28,041 bases of DNA from a virus: positions 1 to 28,041 of IMG/VR virus record IMGVR_UViG_3300020054_000148; one strand, given 5' to 3'. Below the pieces are notes generated by a model. That model saw only the letters and a list, made by a program, of their open reading frames with translations. It did no database searches and had not been told where the DNA came from. Of the stretch, positions 1 through 5,301 are shown one piece after another. Made by a program: the position numbers and the translations under genes. Every line of letters begins with the position of its first letter. Within the stretch, counting starts at the first letter, position 1.

Positions 1-755
1 TGGCTTCACGTCAAAAACCAGTGAGACAATCTTCAACTAAAAAATCGTTAGCTGATATTCGCAAAAAAGCAGAAATATACAAAAAGGAAGAAATTAATTT
101 GTCTAAAAAAGAAGAAATCTTCGAGGCAAAGGATCAATCTACTGATCGCCTAAAGATGCTCGTACGTCTTGGGTTAATGGATAAGAAAGATATGACCAAG
201 ATCGTTCGTTCGATTGGTAAGATGAAAGAGGATAAGCCAGTTTCCCCTGCTGACCGCAAAATCCTTTTTGATCTACTCAACGAACTGATTGGTATGGTTA
301 CTGGTGACGAACAAATGTTCCAGAAGGCAAAGAAAGCTGTACGTGAGGAGAAGGATCCAAACGAATATGATAAAGAAGGTGAAATGATGAAGAACCAACT
401 TCGTCAGATCTGTTCTGCTAATGAGAAGCTTATGAAGATGGTTGGTGACGATGATAACCTTCCAGAGTGGGTACAAAACAAAGTAACAAAGGCAACTGAT
501 TATATTAGATCAGTACGTGATTATCTTGAAGCAGTTGCAGAAGCCCCTAAGACCGAATCCGCCTCTATGAGAAACATGCAGCTTAATAATAAGATTAAAA
601 AATATGGCGTAGTAAAAACAGGTTCTATGTCGGGGAAAAAAGACGCTACGACTAACAACTGGGGAAAGCGTAGACCCCAAGATAGACAGGCAGCAGTAGA
701 TTCTATGTTAGGTCCAGATCATCCTTATAATTCTAAAAATAGGAATAAGAAATGA
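1..755 (+). CDS. Lysine-rich phage protein of unknown function (start codon cut by one base)
   Basis: The reading frame is open to the left edge. The first two bases, tg, followed by codons for ASRQKPVRQ, suggest an ATG whose A lies just outside the window; a GTG at 21 is a less likely internal start. The protein has about 250 residues, is rich in Lys, Glu and Asp, and is predicted mostly helical and soluble. The first half is a charged helical region. A later stretch around residues 150-180 (LPEWVQNKVTKATDYI) resembles a short motif I associate with several T4-like cyanophage proteins, a family resemblance and not an assignment. The C-terminal tail is basic and probably disordered. There is no signal peptide or membrane segment. 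It overlaps the next gene by ATGA, so translation is probably coupled. Its place before other small phage proteins and the spanins suggests a structural or assembly role, but I do not recognise a function. Confidence 0.85.
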   Translation, partial: ASRQKPVRQSSTKKSLADIRKKAEIYKKEEINLSKKEEIFEAKDQSTDRLKMLVRLGLMDKKDMTKIVRSIGKMKEDKPVSPADRKILFDLLNELIGMVTGDEQMFQKAKKAVREEKDPNEYDKEGEMMKNQLRQICSANEKLMKMVGDDDNLPEWVQNKVTKATDYIRSVRDYLEAVAEAPKTESASMRNMQLNNKIKKYGVVKTGSMSGKKDATTNNWGKRRPQDRQAAVDSMLGPDHPYNSKNRNKK

Positions 756-1060
756 TTACCTTTAAGACTTTCTGCGAAGAAAAAGATCCTAGAATTGCTA
801 GAGCCGGAGTAAAAGGTTTTAATAAACCAAAACGTACACCTGGTCATCCTGAAAAGAGTCATATCGTTGTTGCTAAAGATGGTGACAAGATCAAGACTAT
901 TCGATTTGGGCAACAGGGTGTAACAACGGCTGGTGCACCAAAGAAGGGTGAATCTGATCGTCAGAAAGCAAGACGTAAATCATTTAAGGCACGGCATGCT
1001 AAGAATATTGCAAAAGGCAAGATGAGCGCAGCATATTGGGCAGATAAAGAAAAATGGTAG
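752..1060 (+). CDS. Small basic phage protein, conserved-looking, unknown function
   Basis: This is a 102-residue basic protein whose ATG overlaps the upstream stop (ATGA). The middle has a short beta-like stretch (KTIRFGQQG, about residues 49-57) followed by a Lys/Arg/Ala-rich helical part (SFKARHAKNIAKGKMSAAYWADK, read in two halves). This layout, a strand with IRFG followed by a basic RARH-like helix and a closing aromatic W, recalls small conserved proteins of T4-like marine phages (the DUF5872-type arrangement), from memory and unverified. The basic charge would suit nucleic-acid or virion binding. No catalytic motif, signal peptide or membrane segment is seen. It overlaps the next gene by seven bases. 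Confidence 0.8.
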   Translation: MITFKTFCEEKDPRIARAGVKGFNKPKRTPGHPEKSHIVVAKDGDKIKTIRFGQQGVTTAGAPKKGESDRQKARRKSFKARHAKNIAKGKMSAAYWADKEKW

Positions 1061-1332
1061 AATCAACTAATAGCAGATTAGATCGAATTGAAGAGAAGCT
1101 CGATAAGCTTGCAGAAGCTATGATTGCGCTTGCAAGAGCAGAAGAAAAGATTATGTCAATACAAGAGAATCAACAGAATCAAATGGAACGGGTAAATAGA
1201 TTGTCCGTCAAAATAGATGATATTGATAAGAAGGTTGATGACAATGCAAGAGTCGTTAACGTTATTAGTAAATTATTTTGGGTAGTACTAGTGGCAGCAA
1301 TAGGTGCCATATCAACAAACTTATGGATGTAG
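1054..1332 (+). CDS. Coiled-coil protein with C-terminal membrane anchor (XhlA/holin-like layout)
   Basis: The protein has 92 residues. Residues about 5-65 are a heptad-rich coiled coil (RLDRIEEKLDKLAEA, then VNRLSVKIDDIDKKVDD), followed by one hydrophobic segment at about residues 70-90 (ISKLFWVVLVAAIGAI) and almost no tail. A soluble coiled coil followed by one C-terminal membrane helix is the layout of XhlA-type phage proteins, which are inner-membrane partners in host lysis, and also of various tail-anchored proteins. The spanin genes lie about 2.4 kb downstream, so a lysis role is possible but unproven. It overlaps the previous gene by seven bases and is followed after nine bases by the next gene, whose ribosome binding site AGGAG overlaps this gene's stop codon. 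Confidence 0.8.
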   Translation: MVESTNSRLDRIEEKLDKLAEAMIALARAEEKIMSIQENQQNQMERVNRLSVKIDDIDKKVDDNARVVNVISKLFWVVLVAAIGAISTNLWM

Positions 1333-1341
1333 GAGCATCGA

Positions 1342-2238
1342 ATGAAAACCGAAGAACTTAAGAAAATGGCTCATGCTCTGCTGGCAGTGCAGGAGTCACA
1401 ATTCCAGTACGTTGTGCCGGAAGAGATTGACGCACACGAAAGGACAGCCTTCCATGGTGCGGCAGCTGGTGCAGCTAAGGCAGGTAAATCACACTTCAGC
1501 TTCAAGGGTAAGAAATATCCTGTAACAATGAAGAAGGACGTAGCAACAAAGATTGCTGATTCCGTTGAGCACGACGAAGAAGAAGTTGTCGAAGAAGGTA
1601 AACTTCCACCTGCACTTCAAGCCTACATGGACAAGAAAAAAGGTAAGAAGTCAAAAGGTAAAGAAAACGAAAAAGATAATGATGATGATAACGATGATGA
1701 TGAAGACGAAAAGGAAGTAAAAGAAGCAAACGCACCAAAGGGTACACATACACCAAATAATGGTTCTCCGATGGGGCAAGGTCTTTCACCATCTGCTAAA
1801 AAAGAAGTAGATAACAAAACACCAATCTCACAAGAAATTGATGAGCCAACTGTTGATAAGCTAAACTTCCAAAAGTTTAGAACAATGACTAAGAAATCAC
1901 CTATGCGTTCAGGCGATAATGCAAAGGGTGATACTGCTATCAAACCAGGTGGCACACCAATGAAAGATCCAGCAGCAATGAAAGCTGAATCATACGTCGA
2001 AGAAAGCTATACCCATGAATTTGACTATGCAGAAGACGGAAAAAACACCGCAAAATCGTTTGTAGCCAAAGCTAAGAAAGCAGGGATTAAGGCAAAGATC
2101 CATGATCCTAGCGGTCCTGGTGGTGGTCATCCAGTTGTGCATCTTGGCCATAAAGACACTAAACATATGCATAGTTTTTTGAAAAAGCATTATGATCCAG
2201 ATATGCATCATGATGATTTAGACAGTCATAAAATCTAG
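1342..2238 (+). CDS. Acidic, low-complexity phage protein, possible head-core or virion component
   Basis: The ATG at 1342 is preceded by AGGAG at 1331-1335, six bases away. The 298-residue product has three parts. Residues about 1-80 contain AFHGAAAGAAKAGKSHF and KKYPVTMKKDVA, a pattern I recall from phage virion-type proteins. Residues about 95-135 are a highly charged run of Lys, then Asp/Asn/Glu, certainly disordered. The C-terminal 90 residues, starting near SYTHEFDYAED, look like a small alpha/beta domain with many His residues (GGGHPVVHLGHKDTKHMH). A disordered acidic centre is typical of phage scaffold and head-core proteins, but other roles are equally possible. No catalytic signature is seen. 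Confidence 0.85.
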   Translation: MKTEELKKMAHALLAVQESQFQYVVPEEIDAHERTAFHGAAAGAAKAGKSHFSFKGKKYPVTMKKDVATKIADSVEHDEEEVVEEGKLPPALQAYMDKKKGKKSKGKENEKDNDDDNDDDEDEKEVKEANAPKGTHTPNNGSPMGQGLSPSAKKEVDNKTPISQEIDEPTVDKLNFQKFRTMTKKSPMRSGDNAKGDTAIKPGGTPMKDPAAMKAESYVEESYTHEFDYAEDGKNTAKSFVAKAKKAGIKAKIHDPSGPGGGHPVVHLGHKDTKHMHSFLKKHYDPDMHHDDLDSHKI

Positions 2239-2249
2239 GAAACAATAAT

Positions 2250-2609
2250 ATGGCAAGCAGAATCAAACCAGTAAAAAACGGTGTACTTACCTCTCGCGGG
2301 TGGGTACACGAGCGTACGGGCGAAGTTCTAAAGGCAATGAAGGTAACACCAGAAATGCTGAACGAGTATTATGGTGTTACTCCTTCAGAGCCAGACCCTG
2401 TACCTGAATTATGCGCATGTGGTGATCCAAACTGTCAATGTGGTCCTGATTGTGATTGTGAACCACTTACAGAGGATTCACCAGCAGATCTATCAAAGAT
2501 GACAAAGAAGGAGTTAGCAGCCTTAGCGGAAGACGAAGGAATAGAGGTAGATACTAAGGAGACAAAGAAAAGTCTTCTCAGTAAACTTACCGGTGGATTC
2601 TTGAACTAA
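2250..2609 (+). CDS. Six-cysteine cluster protein with C-terminal HeH/Rho-N-like helix pair
   Basis: The 119-residue protein has an N-terminal part (residues 1-50) without recognised motifs. A dense cysteine cluster follows at residues 55-70, reading CACGDPNCQCGPDCDC, that is C-x-C-x4-C-x-C-x3-C-x-C. The rest, residues about 82-113, has LSKMTKKELAALAEDEGIEV and continues to LLSKL; this matches the helix-extended-loop-helix (HeH/LEM, Rho N-terminal, SAP-like) pattern found at the end of many phage virion and DNA-binding proteins. The cysteine spacing resembles metallothioneins or a metal-binding knuckle. I infer metal binding by the cluster and DNA or protein binding by the tail. AGGA at 2237-2240 is the probable ribosome binding site. 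Confidence 0.85.
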   Translation: MASRIKPVKNGVLTSRGWVHERTGEVLKAMKVTPEMLNEYYGVTPSEPDPVPELCACGDPNCQCGPDCDCEPLTEDSPADLSKMTKKELAALAEDEGIEVDTKETKKSLLSKLTGGFLN

Positions 2610-2619
2610 GGGCTAACTC

Positions 2620-2991
2620 GTGACAGAATATGATGAATTGCTAGATGAAGATCTGGTAGTATTTGCGGCAAAACATTACTACACTCCAAAGGGTTATATC
2701 GATCCAGAAGAGTTTTATGATGATTTAAAGCGAATCAAATATATTAAACGTTTGGTAAATCGTTATCTAGAAACTGGTAAATTAACTGAACGTTTGTTAA
2801 TGAATCATATTATTGTTATATTCAATGTGTTTGGTAATTATGCAGGATTGGTTATATTAACAAATAAGTTAGACGAAAAGCATTGGCCTATTGTTAAACC
2901 ATTTCTTGAATATCTACAATACTTGAAGCACGGACAACTAAAGCACATTAAGTCGAATAAAGAAGTAGAAGAAAAACTAAAGGAAATATAA
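2620..2991 (+). CDS. Conserved T4-like phage protein, unknown function (GTG start)
   Basis: The 123-residue helical protein starts at GTG, ten bases after the previous stop. The middle reads YIKRLVNRYLETGKL and LLMNHIIVIFNVFG, followed by HWPIVKPFLEYL. This sequence of RLxNRYLETG, NHxIVxxNVFG and a KPFLxYL ending is one I recognise as typical of a conserved hypothetical family in T4-like phages. It has no signal peptide; the hydrophobic stretch at about residues 62-85 looks like a buried helix rather than a membrane anchor. Its stop overlaps the next start as TAATG. A virion or assembly role fits its neighbours but is inference. Confidence 0.85.
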   Translation: MTEYDELLDEDLVVFAAKHYYTPKGYIDPEEFYDDLKRIKYIKRLVNRYLETGKLTERLLMNHIIVIFNVFGNYAGLVILTNKLDEKHWPIVKPFLEYLQYLKHGQLKHIKSNKEVEEKLKEI

Positions 2992-3590
2992 TGGGACTTT
3001 TAAAACAAGCTGGTGATTTAGTCTATACCTTTCGGTTTCTCACACTTCTTGTGACACCGTTTGATAAGACTGAAGCATATAAGGCTGGTATTATTGATGA
3101 GAACGGTAAAAGACTAAAAGACTTTGATCTTGATCGTATGGAAAATCGTATGAAGTACAAAGATGCTTATACACCTTTCCATCGTCTTGTATTCAATGTA
3201 AAACGTCTAATGGGCAAAGTTCCTGGTGGTAAATCACGTCTTGCATCATACGCTGCAGCACTTTATCTAATCAAAGAAAAATTCTCTGTTTCAGAAAAGA
3301 AGCTCCTATCTGGACTGAAAGAGGTTGGTATTGATCCACTAGATCTTATGGTAGAAGAAAGCCAATGGTTCCTACTCGAAGACGGCCGGCTTTCCCCTGG
3401 GATTTATAAGACAACTATCCACAAAGTGTTCAATAGTACGTGTGAGGAACTGATCTATCCCGGTGATAAGATCGTGGTAGATGAAGACGCACATCCTATT
3501 GGTGATGTTTTTGGTATTAACATTTATGAAGCAACACATAAACGTAGTAATCAGAAAATCTATATAACAGCTAACGAGATTGTACGATGA
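2991..3590 (+). CDS. Conserved T4-like phage protein, probable virion or assembly component
   Basis: The protein has 199 residues. The N-terminal half contains YTFRFLTLLVTPFDKTEAYK, a short charged stretch, then YTPFHRLVFNVKRLMGKVPGG and a helical SYAAALYLIKEKF. These recall a family of T4-like marine phage proteins in which an FxxLLxTPFxKTxAF motif is followed by TPFHRLVFNxKR. The C-terminal part (about residues 120-199) is beta-rich and may be a separate small domain. It overlaps the upstream gene by one base of the stop/start and the following 57-residue gene by ATGA. No enzyme motif is visible. The gene call is firm; the role is not known to me. Confidence 0.85.
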   Translation: MGLLKQAGDLVYTFRFLTLLVTPFDKTEAYKAGIIDENGKRLKDFDLDRMENRMKYKDAYTPFHRLVFNVKRLMGKVPGGKSRLASYAAALYLIKEKFSVSEKKLLSGLKEVGIDPLDLMVEESQWFLLEDGRLSPGIYKTTIHKVFNSTCEELIYPGDKIVVDEDAHPIGDVFGINIYEATHKRSNQKIYITANEIVR

Positions 3591-3760
3591 AGGTAAAAGA
3601 AGACGCACCAGCAGTTAGTACTGGTTCAATCCCTAACCCAGCAGTTACCTCTATGGGTCCAAGAATTAAAACAGTAAATGTAACTGACCGCCGTCGTAAA
3701 AAAGATAAAATACCAGTTCTTTTAAAACGATTTAGAAAGTATATAGAAGACAATGCTTAA
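3587..3760 (+). CDS. 57-residue phage protein with EDAPA motif, unknown function
   Basis: This small gene lies between two firm genes and accounts for an otherwise empty 160 bases. Its ATG overlaps the previous stop as ATGA, and its end overlaps the inner spanin start by eight bases. The product begins MKVKEDAPAVSTGSIPNP, has a TSMGPR stretch in the middle and ends in a basic helix with RRRKKDK and LLKRFRKYIED. An N-terminal EDAP motif followed by a Gly/Ser/Asn/Pro-rich stretch is a pattern I recall from short proteins or protein ends in T4-like phages. The overlaps on both sides and the protein-like composition support expression. Function is unknown. Confidence 0.7.
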   Translation: MKVKEDAPAVSTGSIPNPAVTSMGPRIKTVNVTDRRRKKDKIPVLLKRFRKYIEDNA

Positions 3761-4256
3761 GGTATACGTTCTTATTATTGTTCTTGGTATTCTTGGTGGT
3801 GTAGGTTACGGTGCTAAGTACTATTACGACACAACACAAGCAACTATTGCTACACTAAGAGAAAACAACGTAAAGCTTGAAGGAGCGGTAGAAACTGCAG
3901 AGGCAAGTATTGCACTTATGCAGGAAAATGCTGCTAAGATGCAAGAATTAAATAATCAATTAGCTTCTGATCTAAGACAGGCAGAAGCTTACAGTGATGA
4001 ACTAAGATCCAAATTCTCAAGACTTAACCTTGTACAGGATGCTCTTCGAGATAATGTAAAATTGGAAGGAAAGATGAATGGTGCAACTGCGAAACTTTGG
4101 CGTGAGCTCATGGCTGATACCGGTAGCTCTGATGACGTCCCTCTTCCTAGTTGGCTGCAGCCGCTACCAACCGGAACCGGAGATCAAAGTAGTGACCAAA
4201 GTGGAGAAGGTACAGATACCAACAGTATCGAGACCGAAGCCACTCCAGCTAACTGA
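3753..4256 (+). CDS. Inner-membrane spanin (i-spanin, Rz-like)
   Basis: The 167-residue protein has a single N-terminal membrane segment at about residues 3-22 (VYVLIIVLGILGGVGYG) followed by a long coiled coil to about residue 110, then a Pro/Ser/Thr/Gly-rich tail. That is the layout of an inner-membrane spanin, anchored in the host inner membrane with its coiled coil in the periplasm. Such proteins work with an outer-membrane lipoprotein to fuse the two host membranes in the last step of lysis. The partner is encoded in the +1 frame starting inside this gene at 4078, the Rz/Rz1 arrangement, and the overlap is 179 bases. Part of the low-complexity tail is thus probably shaped by the overlapping frame. 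No endolysin is seen in the window. Confidence 0.75.
   Translation: MLKVYVLIIVLGILGGVGYGAKYYYDTTQATIATLRENNVKLEGAVETAEASIALMQENAAKMQELNNQLASDLRQAEAYSDELRSKFSRLNLVQDALRDNVKLEGKMNGATAKLWRELMADTGSSDDVPLPSWLQPLPTGTGDQSSDQSGEGTDTNSIETEATPAN
4064..4070 (+). promoter_or_regulatory. Internal ribosome binding site for the outer spanin
   Basis: GGAAGGA lies inside the inner-spanin gene, seven bases before the ATG at 4078. It is a good Shine-Dalgarno match where none would be expected by the inner-spanin reading alone, and supports real initiation of the overlapping lipoprotein frame. Confidence 0.6.
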
Positions 4257-4485
4257 CGTCCGTGTATTTGTAGTAACTAAAGACACCCTTGAATCATTTG
4301 AAGCAGAATTCAAGGAGACTTATGGTGAGTTAGCCGTTGTTGTTCTTTCTATGCGTGACTATGAAAACCTAGCACTAAACATTGCTGAATTGAAAAGATA
4401 TATCGGTCAGCAAAAGAATATTATTGTTTACTATGAAGAGGCAGTGACTGACAATCCTGAACCGCAAGTTGAAGCAGCTCAATAG
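4078..4485 (+). CDS. Outer-membrane spanin lipoprotein (o-spanin, Rz1-like)
   Basis: The 135-residue product starts at an ATG inside the inner-spanin gene, in the +1 frame. Residues 1-27 are a lipoprotein signal: a short basic start (MVQLR), a hydrophobic core (WLIPVALMTSLF) and the lipobox LVGC with Cys27, followed by Ser28. Mature residues then have a Pro/Glu/Val stretch and a helical region to residue 120. It would be lipid-modified at Cys27 and sorted to the inner leaflet of the host outer membrane, where it bridges to the inner spanin across the periplasm. This implies a Gram-negative host. At about 108 mature residues it is longer than lambda Rz1 and continues well past the inner-spanin stop. 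Its stop overlaps the next gene by 17 bases. Confidence 0.8.
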   Translation: MVQLRNFGVSSWLIPVALMTSLFLVGCSRYQPEPEIKVVTKVEKVQIPTVSRPKPLQLTDVRVFVVTKDTLESFEAEFKETYGELAVVVLSMRDYENLALNIAELKRYIGQQKNIIVYYEEAVTDNPEPQVEAAQ

Positions 4486-5197
4486 ATGGTGGGTACCAGA
4501 CGAAGAAGAAGGTGATGGATATAAAGCCTGGACACCAGAAACCTGGCAAAATTATTTTTGTCAATTCACTGTAGACTTTTTCTGTTTAAATAAAAAAAGA
4601 ATATGTATCGACATTGGTGCAAATGTCGGTCAGACTACTATCGGATTTTCCCCTTATTTCCGAGAGATAAAATCATTCGAAGCAAACCCTATTGTATTTG
4701 AATGTTTTCAAAAGAATTTAGTTGAATATAATGTCAAGAATGCGATAGGATATAATTATGGTATTGGACCAGAGGAAAAATTATCTACCTTTAAATATAG
4801 GGTTGGAAGCTCTGGTATAAGTAGATTTATTGGTGATAATGAGACAGCGGAAACAGAATCTCTTCTTCTTAGTGATCTACCTATTAAAACCTTAGATTCT
4901 TTTAATTTCCTAGAAGTCGATCTTATTAAATTAGATATAGAAGGTTATGAAGCTCATGCATTACTTGGTGCAAAAGATACCATTCTTTATAATAAACCAA
5001 CTATTGTTCTAGAGATTGCGCGAAAACATTATAGTCAAAAAGAAAGAATACCTGTGATTATGAAGAATATGGGATACGTTGGTTTATTTAAAAGAAGAAG
5101 TGATTACTACTATGTCCCAGTAGAAAAAGGAATAGAGGTCGTGACAAACCTTCTGAAAAATTTCCCGGAAAATAATTGGGAATTAAACGGAATATAA
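4469..5197 (+). CDS. FkbM-family SAM methyltransferase (TTG start)
   Basis: This is a class I SAM-dependent methyltransferase of the FkbM type. Seen in the 242-residue product: motif I DIGANVGQ (residues 48-55), an acidic end to the second strand, FEANP (70-74), and KLDIEGYE (154-161), the signature of FkbM enzymes, which usually O-methylate sugars or other hydroxyl groups. No in-frame ATG occurs before motif I, and the N-terminal NRWWVPDEEEG looks like true protein, so the TTG at 4469 is the best start, 17 bases inside the outer-spanin gene. It ends the first block of genes; the next promoter follows at once. A second FkbM-type gene is cut by the right edge. The substrate is unknown; sugar methylation would suit the glycan genes downstream. 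Confidence 0.85.
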   Translation: MKQLNRWWVPDEEEGDGYKAWTPETWQNYFCQFTVDFFCLNKKRICIDIGANVGQTTIGFSPYFREIKSFEANPIVFECFQKNLVEYNVKNAIGYNYGIGPEEKLSTFKYRVGSSGISRFIGDNETAETESLLLSDLPIKTLDSFNFLEVDLIKLDIEGYEAHALLGAKDTILYNKPTIVLEIARKHYSQKERIPVIMKNMGYVGLFKRRSDYYYVPVEKGIEVVTNLLKNFPENNWELNGI

Positions 5198-5236
5198 CGA
5201 TATATCGGGGTTTACAAACTTCTAGTAACGATATAT
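5195..5236. repeat. Direct repeat TAACGATATAT around the nrdA promoter
   Basis: TAACGATATAT occurs at 5195-5205 and again at 5226-5236, 31 bases apart start to start, about three helical turns. The first copy is just upstream of the -35 region and includes the FkbM stop; the second overlaps the -10 box. It may be a paired operator, but low-complexity AT content makes chance possible. Confidence 0.5.
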
Positions 5237-5239
5237 AAT
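5207..5239 (+). promoter_or_regulatory. T4-early-type promoter for nrdA-nrdB
   Basis: GGGG (5207-5210) is followed by TTTACA (-35, 5211-5216), a 17-base spacer, and TATAAT (-10, 5234-5239). It is one of five copies of the same design in this window. The G-run with TTTAC matches T4 early promoters, which use unmodified host RNA polymerase with its housekeeping sigma factor. It stands upstream of nrdA. Confidence 0.8.
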
Positions 5240-5290
5240 ACTACCATCAAAATTAAAAATGTCAATAACACTGAACGCGAGTTTCGGTGC

Positions 5291-5295
5291 AGGAG
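5291..5295 (+). promoter_or_regulatory. Ribosome binding site fixing the nrdA start
   Basis: AGGAG lies six bases before ATG at 5302. It makes that ATG the probable start rather than the in-frame GTG at 5287, whose codons would run through this site. Confidence 0.75.
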
Positions 5296-5301
5296 TCCTT
5301 T

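Noticed and set aside
1502-1955. Minus-strand frames opposite the acidic protein at 1342
   Set aside because: They mirror low-complexity codons (Ser/Leu/His-rich repeats from GAT/GAA runs) and have no gene-like features.
3571-3753. 60-codon minus-strand frame
   Set aside because: It is opposite the 57-residue gene at 3587-3760, which has proper overlaps on both sides. All other genes are on the + strand.
5198-5207. CGATATATCG palindrome near the end of the FkbM gene as a terminator
   Set aside because: The stem is short and AT-rich, and it is not followed by a T run. It is part of the direct repeat noted above.
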